Source: Pseudomonadota bacterium (lineage in GTDB: Bacteria; Pseudomonadota; Gammaproteobacteria; Xanthomonadales; Wenzhouxiangellaceae). Taken from it: a DNA stretch of 64,000 nt. A program made the translations under genes and the position numbers. The stretch spans positions 1,364,001 through 1,428,000 of the forward strand of contig CP053448.1 in assembly GCA_013285445.1 (NCBI GenBank). Reading direction: 5' to 3'. The notes under the pieces are model-generated. The model saw only the letters and a list, made by a program, of their open reading frames with translations. It searched no databases and had not been told where the DNA came from. Positions 1 to 8,876 of this stretch are shown here, in pieces (the first letter of the stretch is position 1; each line of letters opens with the position of its first letter).

Positions 1-54
1 GGGAACTGGCCGCTGCCACCCACAATCGCAGATGAATTTCGGAGCGAAATAAAC

Positions 55-327
55 ATGAATAAATCTGAACTGGTTGATAGCATTGCCAACAACGCAGGCC
101 TGTCGAAAGCTGATGCCCAGCGCGCCCTGGACGCCACCATCGAATCGATCACCAAGGCACTGAAGAAAAACGACACCGTTTCCCTGGTCGGTTTTGGCAC
201 CTTCTCGGTCAAGAACCGCGCTGCACGTACCGGCCGTAACCCGGCGACCGGCGAAGCGATCAAGATCAAGGCCTCGAAGACGCCTTCATTCAAGGCTGGC
301 AAAGGTTTCAAAGACGCGATAAAATAG
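55..327 (+). CDS. hupB: DNA-binding protein HU (beta-type)
   Basis: This 90-residue protein matches the usual HU length. It starts [11 protein letters not shown], as HU-beta proteins do, and carries the family signature around [18 protein letters not shown] in the DNA-binding arm. HU is a nucleoid protein that binds and bends DNA as a dimer without sequence specificity. The ATG at 55 has a GGAG-type ribosome site about 10 bases upstream (near 41). Two tRNA genes and ppiD follow on the same strand, the usual gammaproteobacterial order in which lon normally precedes hupB. lon would lie left of the window. Confidence 0.97.
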   Translation: MNKSELVDSIANNAGLSKADAQRALDATIESITKALKKNDTVSLVGFGTFSVKNRAARTGRNPATGEAIKIKASKTPSFKAGKGFKDAIK

Positions 328-341
328 CGGGCTTGTGCCCG

Positions 342-417
342 GGGTGCTTAGCTCAGCTGGGAGAGCATCGCCCTTACAAGGCGAGGGTCGGAGGTTCGAG
401 CCCTCCAGCACCCACCA
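342..417 (+). tRNA. tRNA-Val (anticodon TAC)
   Basis: A full cloverleaf is visible: acceptor stem GGGTGCT/AGCACCC, D arm AGCTCAGCTGGGAGAGC, anticodon loop CTTACAA (anticodon TAC, valine), T arm GGAGGTTCGAGCCCTCC and an encoded CCA end. It lies 14 bases after hupB and 6 bases before tRNA-Asp, so the two tRNAs are probably cotranscribed. Confidence 0.97.
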
Positions 418-423
418 GGATAC

Positions 424-500
424 GGAGTGGTAGTTCAGTTGGTTAGAATACCGGCCTGTCACGCCGGGGGTCGCGGGTTCGAGTCCCGTCCACTCCGCCA
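424..500 (+). tRNA. tRNA-Asp (anticodon GTC)
   Basis: The acceptor stem is GGAGTGG/CCACTCC with discriminator G and encoded CCA. The anticodon loop is CTGTCAC (anticodon GTC, aspartate) and the T arm holds GGTTCGAGTCC. It forms a tandem with tRNA-Val and is followed by a terminator-like hairpin. Confidence 0.97.
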
Positions 501-510
501 CTGATACACG

Positions 511-537
511 GGGCGCCTTTCGGCGCCCTGTTTGTTT
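511..537 (+). terminator. Rho-independent terminator after hupB–tRNA unit
   Basis: The 7-bp stem GGGCGCC / GGCGCCC closes a short TTTC loop and is followed by a T-rich run (TGTTTGTTT). It sits 10 bases past tRNA-Asp and before ppiD, which fits termination of the hupB/tRNA transcript. Confidence 0.75.
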
Positions 538-574
538 CTGACCAACGATTACAGACCGGGGTTGACCGAACATC

Positions 575-2482
575 ATGCTTCAGGCCATTCGCGAGCGCGT
601 TACCGGAATCGTAGCCATTTTTGTGCTGGGGCTACTGGCCGTACCTTTCCTGTTCTTCGGCCTCGAGAGCTACATGCAGGCAGTGCCGCAGGACGCCGTG
701 GCCGTTGTCGGTGACGAGGAAATCAGCACGTCGGAGTTCCAGACCAGCTTTGCGCGCTACCGCGCGCAGCTTCGCCAGCGTCTGGGCGACCAGTACAACG
801 ACGTGGCGGCCAATCAGCCGGCTGCACGCCGGGAACATCTGGAAAGCATGATCGATCAACTGCTGTTGCGCCAGCACGCCCGCGACCTGGGCATGCGCAT
901 CTCAGATCGTGCGATTGCTGATATCCTGGCCGATATCGAGGCCTTTCAGATCGATGGCCAGTTCAATGCAGACGCCTATCGCCAGGCCCTCGGTGCGATC
1001 GGCGAGACGCCCCGCAGTTTCGAGCTCGATCTGCGCGATGACCTGCTCACCCAGCTCCTGCCGATGGCGCTGACTGATACGGCTATCGTGACCGAAACGG
1101 AAGTCGACCGGCTCATCAGCCTGCAGCAACAAAAGCGCAGCGCCACCCTGGTTGAGGTCTCCGCCGAGCCATTTCGTAGTGAAATCGAAATCGGGCAAGA
1201 GGATATTGCCGAGTACTACCAGGGCCATCTTGATTCGTTTACCAGCGAGGAACGTGTCCGCCTGGGCTATGTCTCGCTCCAGGCAGACGAACTGCTTGAG
1301 GATGCCACGCTTGGCGAGGAAGAGCTGCGTCAGCGTTATGAGGCCGCGCGGCAGCGTTACCTGACGCCCGAGGCACGTCGCGCGTCGCATATTTTGCTCG
1401 CGGCCGGTGACGAGCGCAGCGCGGAGGAGGCGCGGGCGCTGGCTGACGCACTGCGCGAGCGCGTGCGCGAAGGCGAGTCGTTTGCCGATCTGGCCGCCGA
1501 GTATTCCGATGATTTCGTGTCGGCCGAAGACGGTGGTGCACTGGGCTGGATCGAACCGGACGACATGGTCGAGCCGTTCGAGGACGCCCTTTATGCGCTC
1601 GAGGAGCCCGGTGCGATCAGTGAACCGGTCGAGACGCGCTTTGGCTGGCATCTGATTCGCCTCGAAGAGATTCGGCCGCCGCAGGGAATGAGCTTCGAGG
1701 AAGCGCGCCCGGAGATTCTGCAGGAATACCTGGAGCGGCAGCGCGACGAGCTGTTCATCGAAATGTCCGAGCGCATGGTCGATCTGGTCTACGCTGATGA
1801 CACCAGTCTGGAACCCCTGGCCGAAGCGCTTGGTCTTGAGATCCGCGAGACCGACTGGCTGACGCGAGCCGGCCATGAACAGGGTGTGGCGTCGCATATG
1901 GAAGTGGTCGAGGCGGCGTTTTCAGATCTGGTGTTGCTGGATGGTGCCGTTTCCGATCCGATCGACATCGACCGCAACCACATGGTGGCTATCAAGGTCA
2001 TCGAGCACGAACCGGCCGAGCCCCGGCCGCTCGAGGAGGTCAGCGACAGCATTCGCGAGCGCCTGTTGGCCGAACGTGCCTCCCAGGCCGCAAAGGCGCA
2101 GGCAGAGACTCTGCTCGAACGGCTCAGCGCCGGCGAGTTTGAAGGGCTCGAGGCCCTGGCCGAGGCCGAGAGTCTGGAGCTCATCGAGCTTGACGCGGTC
2201 GGCCGCAATGCGTTCGAGCACGGCCCTCAGTTCATCCAGGCGCTGTTCCGGCTGCCGGATCCGGGTGAGGCTCCGACGCTGCACGTGCTCGAAAAGCAGG
2301 ATGGCTACGCGCTGGTCCGGCTGGAGGCCGTGCAGCCGGGCAACCCGGCCGAAGCCAGCGATTCCGAGCGCGATCTGGTGCGCCGCCAGATCCAGTTCGG
2401 CCGGGCTACCTATGAGCGCACGGGACTGCTGGACTGGCTGCGCGACAACACCGAAATCAGCGTGATCGAAGATCGACTCTGA
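575..2482 (+). CDS. ppiD: Periplasmic folding chaperone / peptidyl-prolyl isomerase PpiD
   Basis: This is a 635-residue membrane-anchored periplasmic chaperone. Residues about 10–32 form one transmembrane segment (GIVAIFVLGLLAVPFLFFGL) after a short cytoplasmic tail. A SurA/PpiD N-terminal helical domain follows. A parvulin (PpiC) domain lies near residues 265–365, shown by RRASHILLAAGD, FADLAAEYSDD, GGALGWIEPDDMV and RFGWHLIRLEE. The C-terminal half is a long helical chaperone region. PpiD sits at the Sec translocon exit and binds newly exported proteins. Length and position after hupB match the family. Isomerase activity of PpiD proteins is generally weak, so the chaperone role is the safer reading. 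Confidence 0.93.
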   Translation: MLQAIRERVTGIVAIFVLGLLAVPFLFFGLESYMQAVPQDAVAVVGDEEISTSEFQTSFARYRAQLRQRLGDQYNDVAANQPAARREHLESMIDQLLLRQHARDLGMRISDRAIADILADIEAFQIDGQFNADAYRQALGAIGETPRSFELDLRDDLLTQLLPMALTDTAIVTETEVDRLISLQQQKRSATLVEVSAEPFRSEIEIGQEDIAEYYQGHLDSFTSEERVRLGYVSLQADELLEDATLGEEELRQRYEAARQRYLTPEARRASHILLAAGDERSAEEARALADALRERVREGESFADLAAEYSDDFVSAEDGGALGWIEPDDMVEPFEDALYALEEPGAISEPVETRFGWHLIRLEEIRPPQGMSFEEARPEILQEYLERQRDELFIEMSERMVDLVYADDTSLEPLAEALGLEIRETDWLTRAGHEQGVASHMEVVEAAFSDLVLLDGAVSDPIDIDRNHMVAIKVIEHEPAEPRPLEEVSDSIRERLLAERASQAAKAQAETLLERLSAGEFEGLEALAEAESLELIELDAVGRNAFEHGPQFIQALFRLPDPGEAPTLHVLEKQDGYALVRLEAVQPGNPAEASDSERDLVRRQIQFGRATYERTGLLDWLRDNTEISVIEDRL

Positions 2483-2514
2483 GCGTCAGGGACTGGCAAT
2501 TTCGGGCCGCAGGT

Positions 2515-2541
2515 GGCGGCTCGGGCGCGGTTGAAGCCGCC
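2515..2541. terminator. Possible hairpin between convergent ppiD and fabI
   Basis: GGCGGCT (2515–2521) can pair with AGCCGCC (2535–2541) across a 13-base loop, between two convergent genes. There is no T tract on either side, so it is only a weak candidate for a shared terminator. Confidence 0.3.
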
Positions 2542-2552
2542 GTGACAAGGGC

Positions 2553-3338
2553 TCAGTCCAGTCCAGCCATGCCGACGATGTTGTAGCCACAGTCGACGTA
2601 GGTCATCTCGCCGGTGATGCCGGCAGCCAGATCAGAGCACAGGAAGGCGGCAGCGTTGCCGACATCCTCGGTCGTGACGTTGCGCCTCAATGGCGCGGTT
2701 TGCTGGACGTGATCGAGCATGGCGCGCAGTTTCGACACACCCGATGCCGCCAGGGTCTTGATCGGTCCGGCCGAAATGCCGTTGACGCGAATGCCGTCGC
2801 TGCCCAGTCCATGGGCGAGGTAGCGCACCGAGGCTTCCAGCGAGGCTTTTGCCAGGCCCATGACGTTGTAGCTGGGCATGGCGCGAACCGCGCCCAGATA
2901 ACTCAGAGTGAGCATGGCGGCCCTGCGGTCCTTCATCAGGTGGCGGCCGGCGCGGGCAAGTGCCGGGAAGCTGTAGGCTGAAATGTCGTGAGCTACCCGG
3001 AATCCCTCGCGGTCGATGACGTCGGCGAATTCGCCTTCGAGCTGTTCGCGTGGCGCGAAGCCGACAGCATGCACGATGATATCGAGTCCACCCCAATGCT
3101 GCCCGATCGCGGCAAAGACCTCGTCGATCTGTTCGTCGCTGGCGACATCCAGCGGCAGTACCAGCTCTGAGCCCGTCTGGTCGGCGATTTTCCGGACGCG
3201 CGACAGCAGCTTGTCGTTCTGGTAGGTAAAAGTCAGCTCCGCACCTTCGCGGTGCATGGCTTCGGCGATGCCCCAGGCGATGGAGCGGGGGCTGGCGACG
3301 CCGACGATCAAGGCTTTCTTGCCTTCGAGCATGCCCAT
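2553..3338 (-). CDS. fabI: Enoyl-[acyl-carrier-protein] reductase (NADH) FabI
   Basis: FabI carries out the last reduction of each fatty-acid elongation cycle, converting enoyl-ACP to acyl-ACP with NAD(P)H. The start chosen, [16 protein letters not shown], aligns with the E. coli N-terminus and has AGAGGA ten bases upstream. An upstream in-frame start would add 27 residues with no support. The resulting 261 residues equal the usual length. The atypical SDR catalytic pattern is present: [20 protein letters not shown] contains both conserved tyrosines and the lysine. The gene is convergent with ppiD and divergent from the tetR operon. Confidence 0.96.
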   Translation of the reverse strand: MGMLEGKKALIVGVASPRSIAWGIAEAMHREGAELTFTYQNDKLLSRVRKIADQTGSELVLPLDVASDEQIDEVFAAIGQHWGGLDIIVHAVGFAPREQLEGEFADVIDREGFRVAHDISAYSFPALARAGRHLMKDRRAAMLTLSYLGAVRAMPSYNVMGLAKASLEASVRYLAHGLGSDGIRVNGISAGPIKTLAASGVSKLRAMLDHVQQTAPLRRNVTTEDVGNAAAFLCSDLAAGITGEMTYVDCGYNIVGMAGLD

Positions 3339-3441
3339 GATTCGAGTGTCCTCTGATCGTTGTTCAAGAAACCCCGCTGATTGTAACGGTCCGCTTCGGG
3401 TCTGTCGCCTGTCGTTCACTCAGGCGTGATAAACTGCACCA

Positions 3442-3455
3442 ACCGACCGGTCGGT
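3442..3455. promoter_or_regulatory. TetR-type operator palindrome
   Basis: ACCGACCGGTCGGT is a perfect 14-bp palindrome in the fabI/tetR intergenic region. It matches the ACCGACCGGTCGGT core often seen upstream of TetR-family regulators of efflux operons. A possible −10 (GATAAA near 3427) lies immediately upstream, so binding would block transcription of tetR and the pump genes. Autoregulation is inferred. Confidence 0.65.
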
Positions 3456-3489
3456 CGGCAATGATCAACCTGCGGAGCGCCTGAAACCG

Positions 3490-4137
3490 ATGTCTGCCAG
3501 TGAAAACCCTGCCAGCGTGCCCGCCTCCGGGCGGGATCGACTGCTCGAAGCGGCCGCGGCCGAGTTTGCCGAAAGCGGCTACGCGGGCAGCTCGATCGCG
3601 GTCATTGCCGCGCGTGCCTGCGTGAGCAAATCCACGGTGTTTCATCATTTTGCCTCCAAAGAAGAGCTCTACATCGCGGTGATCGGCAATGCCGTGGACG
3701 ACTTCGGCCAGCGCATCGACCAGGCCCTGACCGAGGAGCCCACTGGCCAGTCGGCGCTGAAGCGCTTCCAGCTTGAGCACCTCAAGCACCTCGAGAATCA
3801 CCGCCAGGTGGCTCGTCTGATCCTGCGCGAGCTACAGGACCCGGCGCTGGAAGGGCGCAAGCCGCTGATCATGGAGCTGCTTTCGAGAAATTTCGCGCGC
3901 CTGGTCCGCCACCTGGAGCAGCAGCAGGGCGGTGGCAGGCTTAGAGCCGATATCGACTGTCAGGTCGCGGCACTGATCATGTTCGCGGCCAACGCCTTTT
4001 ATTTTCAGCACGCCGATGACCTGGCCCAGCTGCCCGAGCAGGGTTTCCGCGGCGATGGCCGGGCGTTTTCCAGTGCCGTGATCGATATTCTCTACAACGG
4101 CCTCGCGCCAAACGCCCCCGACGGAGATAACGCATGA
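3490..4137 (+). CDS. TetR/AcrR family transcriptional regulator
   Basis: The protein has 215 residues. The N-terminal helix-turn-helix is clear: RDRLLEAAAAEFAESGYAGS, then SIAVIAARACVSKSTVFHHF with the conserved K-S-T-V-F-HHF recognition segment, then KEELYIAVI. The helical ligand-binding domain has no recognisable specificity. The stop overlaps the adaptor gene start (ATGA), so it is cotranscribed with the pump it presumably represses. The 14-bp palindrome just upstream is the likely operator. The inducer is unknown. Confidence 0.92.
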   Translation: MSASENPASVPASGRDRLLEAAAAEFAESGYAGSSIAVIAARACVSKSTVFHHFASKEELYIAVIGNAVDDFGQRIDQALTEEPTGQSALKRFQLEHLKHLENHRQVARLILRELQDPALEGRKPLIMELLSRNFARLVRHLEQQQGGGRLRADIDCQVAALIMFAANAFYFQHADDLAQLPEQGFRGDGRAFSSAVIDILYNGLAPNAPDGDNA

Positions 4138-5207
4138 ACTTGAGACTGCCCATTGTCCTGCTGCTCGCCCTGTTCCTGGCGGCCTGCAGTGAATCCGAAC
4201 AATCATCGTCGAGCGAGCGTGCGACGCCGATCACGGCCACCGCGGCCACGGAGCGCCAGGTCGAGCGCATCGAACGTGCCATCGGGCGCCTGCGTGCCAA
4301 CACTGCTCCGGCAGTGGCGGCTGAAACCGGCGGTCGGATCATTGCCATTCATGCCGATGCCGGCGATAGCGTCGCGGCCGGCGACCCGCTCGCCGAGATC
4401 GATGCCCAGGTTCAGCGCATTGCTGCCAGCGTTGCGCGGGCGGAAATTCGCCGCCTCGAGGCCATGCTGGACAATGAACGCCGGCGCGTGCGCCGCCTCA
4501 GCGACCTGGCCGAACAGCAGTCGGTGGCCCAGGACCAGCTCGACGAGGCCCGCACCGGCGTCGAATCGCTCGAAGCCCAGCTCGAATCCGCCCGCTCGCG
4601 TCTGGAAGACGCCGAATACAACCTGCAGCGCACGCAGATCACCAGCCCGGTCAACGGCAGTGTCCAGGCACGCCTGATCAGCGAGGGCGATTTCGTCAGC
4701 CCCGGCGTCAGGGTCTTCGAGCTGGTTTCGTCCGCTGCGCTGCAGGCCTTCGTGCCGCTGCCCGAGCATCTCCAGGACCAGGTCGGGCTTGGCCAGCCGG
4801 TGCGGCTGTGGGTTCCGGCCCAACCGGACAACAAGGTCATGGCCACGGTTACGGATCTGCGTCCGGCGGTCGGCGAAGGCTCGCGCGCAATCGAACTGAT
4901 CGTCGATATCGACAACCCGGGCAGCTGGCGTCCCGGCGGTTCTGTGACCGCCGATGTCATCCTGGAGCAGCACGAAGGTGTGGTCGTGCCGCCGACCAGC
5001 GTCGTGCACCGTCCGTCCGGTCAGGTGGTCTACGTGCTCGACGGCGAGCGCGTCATTGAGCGATCAGTGAGCGTCGGACTGCGCGGTGATGGCTGGATGG
5101 AAATCGTCGAGGGTATCGAGGGCGGCGAGCGGGTGGCGGTCGACGGCGCCGGTTTCCTGACCGACGGCGCGAAAGTGACCGTGCAGTCGGACGGTGAATC
5201 GTCATGA
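4134..5207 (+). CDS. RND efflux periplasmic adaptor (membrane fusion) lipoprotein
   Basis: The adaptor has 357 residues. A lipoprotein signal peptide with lipobox LAAC ends at about residue 19, so it is anchored by a lipid to the inner membrane. A biotinyl-lipoyl-like half (AETGGRIIAIHADAGDSVAAGD) is followed by an alpha-helical hairpin of heptads (residues about 100–165), then the second lipoyl half (TQITSPVNGSVQARLISEGD), beta-barrel and membrane-proximal domains. It bridges the RND pump to an outer-membrane channel. No TolC-type channel gene is present here, so one must be encoded elsewhere. It overlaps both tetR and the pump gene by 4 bases. Confidence 0.93.
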   Translation: MNLRLPIVLLLALFLAACSESEQSSSSERATPITATAATERQVERIERAIGRLRANTAPAVAAETGGRIIAIHADAGDSVAAGDPLAEIDAQVQRIAASVARAEIRRLEAMLDNERRRVRRLSDLAEQQSVAQDQLDEARTGVESLEAQLESARSRLEDAEYNLQRTQITSPVNGSVQARLISEGDFVSPGVRVFELVSSAALQAFVPLPEHLQDQVGLGQPVRLWVPAQPDNKVMATVTDLRPAVGEGSRAIELIVDIDNPGSWRPGGSVTADVILEQHEGVVVPPTSVVHRPSGQVVYVLDGERVIERSVSVGLRGDGWMEIVEGIEGGERVAVDGAGFLTDGAKVTVQSDGESS

Positions 5208-8200
5208 CCCTGCCGGAGCTATCGATTCGCCGGCATGTGCTGGCCTACATGATCTCGGCGGTGATGGTGCTGTTCGGCCTGATCGGCTTCCGCGACATTG
5301 GCGTCGACCGTTTTCCCGAAATCGAGTTTCCGCTGGTCTCGGTGACGACCGTGCTGCCCGGCGCCAGCCCTGAAATCGTCGACTCAAGCATCACCAACAT
5401 CATCGAGAGTTCGGTCAACAGCGTGCCCGGCATCGATTTCATCCAGTCGAACTCCGCGCCCGGCGTTTCCCAGGTGCTGGTGACCTTCAATCTGGCCAAG
5501 GACATCGACGTGGCCTTCAACGAGGTCCAGGCCAAAGTCAACCAGGTGCTGCGCGAGCTACCCGACGATGCCGATCCGCCGGTCGTGGCCAAGGTCGAGG
5601 CCGGCGCCAGCGCCATCATGTGGATCGCGCTGCAGGGGGATCGCACCCTGCAGCAGCTCAACCAGTACGCCAATAACACCATCCGCAAGCGCCTCGAGAC
5701 CATTGACGGTGTCGGCGAGGTGCAGATCGGCGGCCGGCGCGCCCGTACCATTCGGGTCGAGATCGATCTCGACCGGATGGCGGCGCTGGGCGTGACCGCC
5801 CAGGACGTGCGCACGGCCTTCGCCACCGAGCACGTGCAGTTTCCGGGCGGCTTCCTGGTCTCGGGCGAGACCGAGTCGCTGGTCAAGCTCGACCTCGAGT
5901 ACCACTCGCCGCTTGCGCTCGAGGACATGGTTGTGCGCCACGTCAATGGTGCGCCGATACAGCTGTCCGACTTCGCCGAGGTTGTTGACGGCCTGGCCGA
6001 TTACCGTTCCATTGCCCGGTTCATGGGCGACCCGACGGTCGGGCTGGGCATCGTCAAGATCGCCGGCACCAACACGGTGGCCATCGTCGAGGAGGTCAAG
6101 CGGCGACTCGACGAGGAGATCATCCCGCAGCTGCCGCCGGGCATGACGATCAAGATCGCCTCCGATGACTCGGAGCTGATCAAGGAAATTGTCCAGGCGC
6201 TGGAGGAGCATTTGCTTGAAGGCACGCTGCTGGCCGCCCTGGTGGTTCTGTTCTTCCTGCGAACCTGGCGCGGCACGATCATCATCGCCCTGGCCATTCC
6301 GGTTTCGCTGCTGGCCGCCGTGGCCGCCATCTATATGCTCGGCTACACATTCAACACCATGACCCTGCTTGGGCTGCTGTTGCTGATCGGGGTGGTCGTC
6401 GACGACGCCATCGTCGTGCTCGAGAACATCTATCGCTTCCGCGAAGAGGTCACCCCCGACCCCATCGAGGCGGCAATCGGCGGCTCCAACCAGGTCTTTT
6501 TCGCCATCATCGCCACGACGCTCACGCTGGTGTCGATCTTCGCCTCGGTGATCTTTCTGGGCGGCATCATTGGTCGCTTCTTCGAGTCCTTTGCCGTGAC
6601 CGTTACCGTCGGCGTGCTGGCCTCGGCCGTGGTCGCCCTGACGCTCACGCCCATGCTCAGCTCCCGCTTTTTGCGCGTGCGCCGGGCCGGCGAGGCGCAC
6701 GGGCGCGTCTATCACGCCTTCGATCGGCTCTTCGAGGGCATGAACGATTTCTATCACCGGGTGCTCGACTGGACGCTCGGCCACCGCTGGGGCGTGCTCG
6801 GCATTGCCGGCCTGATCGTGCTCAGTTCCGGCTACTTCCTGGTCGACATCGACAAGGAATTTGTCCCTGAGGAAGACGAGGGCCGTTTCGTGGTGTCGTT
6901 TCGGGCACCGCTGGGCACGGGGATCGAGGCGACCAATGACTACCTGCGCCAGATCGAGGCGGTGCTCGGCTCGCACGAGGAGATCCGCACCTACTTCACC
7001 GCCATCGGCCTGGGTTCGGCCGGCGAGGTCAATCGCGGCATCGCCTTCGTGCGCATGGTCGAGCGCGACAAGCGCGACCTCTCCCAGCAGGTCTTTCTCG
7101 ACCGCATCCGCGGTGAGCTGGCCGGTATTCCCGGCGTACTGGCTTTCGCCGCGCCGCCGTCGATCGTCGGAGGCCAGCGCGGCGACCCGCTGCAGTTCGT
7201 CGTCACCGGCCCGGATCTCGAGCGCGTCGCCGGCCTGGCCGAAGACATGCGCGCACGGCTGGAGGAGGTCGACGGCATGGGCCGCCTGGACCTGGACCTT
7301 CAGCTTAACCTGCCACAGCTCGATATCGAGGTCGACCGGGTGCGCGTTGCCGAGGCCGGGCTGAGCTCGGCCGACGTCGCCTTTGCCGTCAATATGCTCG
7401 TCGGCGGCGTGGATATCGCCCGCTACAACGATGAGCCGGGCGACGGCGAACGCTACGATATCCGGGTCAAGGCCGCAGACGGTCAGATCACGCGGCCGGC
7501 CGGCCTCAATCGCATCTACCTGCGCTCGAACTCGGGCGAGCTCGTGCGTTTCGACGCCCTGGCCACGGCCGTCGAAACCGTCGGCCCTGCGGTGATCACG
7601 CGCTTTGATCTCAAATACTCGGCGAACTTCTTCGGCAACCCCGAGATACCCCTGGGCGAGGCGGTCGACGCCATTGACCGGGCCGCCACCGACATTTTGC
7701 CGCTGGGCTATACCGTGGCCTACAAGGCGCAGGCACGGGAGTTCCAGCAAACGGTACAGTCGGTGCTTTTCGCCTTCGTGCTGGCGATCATCCTGGTCTT
7801 CATCGTGCTGGCCAGCCAGTTCAACTCATTCATTCAGCCGCTGGTCGTGATGACCGCGCAGCCGCTGGCGGTCATCGGAGGCATTCTGCTGCTGTGGCTG
7901 ACCGGCCATTCACTCAATATCTACTCGATGATTGGCATGGTGCTACTCGTGGGCCTGGTGGCGAAGAACTCGATTCTTCTGGTGGACCTGACCAACCAGT
8001 TCCGCGAGCAGGGTCAGGACGTCGACGAGGCCCTCCGGAACGCCTGCCCGATCCGGCTGCGCCCGGTGCTGATGACCTCGTTGACGGTCATCCTGGCGCT
8101 GACGCCGCCGGCGCTCGGGCTTGGCGCCGGAGCCGATACCAACGGGCCGCTGGCCGTGGCCGTCATCGGTGGCATGCTCAGCTCGACACTGCTCACCCTG

Positions 8201-8284
8201 GTGGTCGTGCCGGCAGCCTACTCACTGATCGAGCGCCGCTTCGGCCACGCCCGAACCCTGGAAGCGACGACAACGGAGAACTGA
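5204..8284 (+). CDS. RND family efflux transporter, inner-membrane pump (AcrB/MexF type)
   Basis: At 1026 residues this is a full-length hydrophobe/amphiphile RND pump. It shows the expected 1+5+1+5 arrangement of membrane helices with two large periplasmic loops. TM4 holds the proton-relay acidic pair in GVVVDDAIVVLENIYR. Family motifs GASPEIV, GLGIVKIAGTN and GLVAKNSILLVD are visible. It uses the proton gradient to extrude substrates as a trimer. It is translationally coupled to the adaptor (ATGA overlap). Substrates cannot be read from sequence; the organic compounds typical of this class are likely. Confidence 0.95.
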   Translation: MTLPELSIRRHVLAYMISAVMVLFGLIGFRDIGVDRFPEIEFPLVSVTTVLPGASPEIVDSSITNIIESSVNSVPGIDFIQSNSAPGVSQVLVTFNLAKDIDVAFNEVQAKVNQVLRELPDDADPPVVAKVEAGASAIMWIALQGDRTLQQLNQYANNTIRKRLETIDGVGEVQIGGRRARTIRVEIDLDRMAALGVTAQDVRTAFATEHVQFPGGFLVSGETESLVKLDLEYHSPLALEDMVVRHVNGAPIQLSDFAEVVDGLADYRSIARFMGDPTVGLGIVKIAGTNTVAIVEEVKRRLDEEIIPQLPPGMTIKIASDDSELIKEIVQALEEHLLEGTLLAALVVLFFLRTWRGTIIIALAIPVSLLAAVAAIYMLGYTFNTMTLLGLLLLIGVVVDDAIVVLENIYRFREEVTPDPIEAAIGGSNQVFFAIIATTLTLVSIFASVIFLGGIIGRFFESFAVTVTVGVLASAVVALTLTPMLSSRFLRVRRAGEAHGRVYHAFDRLFEGMNDFYHRVLDWTLGHRWGVLGIAGLIVLSSGYFLVDIDKEFVPEEDEGRFVVSFRAPLGTGIEATNDYLRQIEAVLGSHEEIRTYFTAIGLGSAGEVNRGIAFVRMVERDKRDLSQQVFLDRIRGELAGIPGVLAFAAPPSIVGGQRGDPLQFVVTGPDLERVAGLAEDMRARLEEVDGMGRLDLDLQLNLPQLDIEVDRVRVAEAGLSSADVAFAVNMLVGGVDIARYNDEPGDGERYDIRVKAADGQITRPAGLNRIYLRSNSGELVRFDALATAVETVGPAVITRFDLKYSANFFGNPEIPLGEAVDAIDRAATDILPLGYTVAYKAQAREFQQTVQSVLFAFVLAIILVFIVLASQFNSFIQPLVVMTAQPLAVIGGILLLWLTGHSLNIYSMIGMVLLVGLVAKNSILLVDLTNQFREQGQDVDEALRNACPIRLRPVLMTSLTVILALTPPALGLGAGADTNGPLAVAVIGGMLSSTLLTLVVVPAAYSLIERRFGHARTLEATTTEN

Positions 8285-8286
8285 AA

Positions 8287-8829
8287 ATGCGCTTGATCAT
8301 CGTCTCGGGCAGCCTGCGGGCCGCCTCCTACAACACCCGGCTGGCCCGGCTGCTGGCCGGCGTGGCCGGCGAAGGCGTGAAAGCGGAAGCCGTCACCCTG
8401 CACGGCATCCCGCTCTACAACGGCGATGACGAGGCCGCCAGCGGCATTCCCGAGGCGGTCGAGAGCCTGCGCGGGAAAATCAAGGCCGCTGACGGCCTGG
8501 TGCTGGTCACGCCCGAGTACAACGCCGGCATGCCCGGCGTGTTCAAAAACGCGCTCGACTGGCTCACGCGCCCGGGCTCGGAAATGAAGCCCACCTTCGG
8601 CGGTCGGCCGACGGCCCTGGCCGGCGCAACGCCGGGCGCCTGGGGCACGGCTTTTGCCCAGGCCGGTGCGCTGATCAACCTGCGCCAGCTCGGCTGTCAC
8701 CTGTTCCCGGACTACCTGCGCATCTCGAACGCCGGTGATCGTTTCAACGGCGATGCCGCCGATGACCAGCTCGTCGAGCAGGCCGCGGGGTGGCTGCAGG
8801 GTTTTGTCGGCTTTGCCGGCGGTGCGTGA
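8287..8829 (+). CDS. NADPH-dependent FMN reductase family flavoprotein
   Basis: The protein has 180 residues and a flavodoxin-like fold. The phosphate-binding start (IIVSGSLRAASYNTRLARLL) and the second signature (LVLVTPEYNAGMPGVFKNALDWLTR) are those of the ArsH/ChrR/YieF-type NAD(P)H:FMN or quinone reductases. It starts 2 bases after the RND pump stop, so it is the last gene of the efflux operon. A detoxifying role on quinones or similar pump substrates is plausible but inferred. The long upstream in-frame extension lies inside the pump gene and is not used. Confidence 0.88.
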   Translation: MRLIIVSGSLRAASYNTRLARLLAGVAGEGVKAEAVTLHGIPLYNGDDEAASGIPEAVESLRGKIKAADGLVLVTPEYNAGMPGVFKNALDWLTRPGSEMKPTFGGRPTALAGATPGAWGTAFAQAGALINLRQLGCHLFPDYLRISNAGDRFNGDAADDQLVEQAAGWLQGFVGFAGGA

Positions 8830-8876
8830 TCGAGGCCGCGTACCGTTACGTCGGTGCCTCGGTGTATCCCGGGTCC

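Noticed and set aside
5558..7750. A 730-codon minus-strand open frame opposite the RND pump
   Set aside because: It is a high-GC antisense shadow of a clearly coding pump gene, with low-complexity composition and no family motifs.
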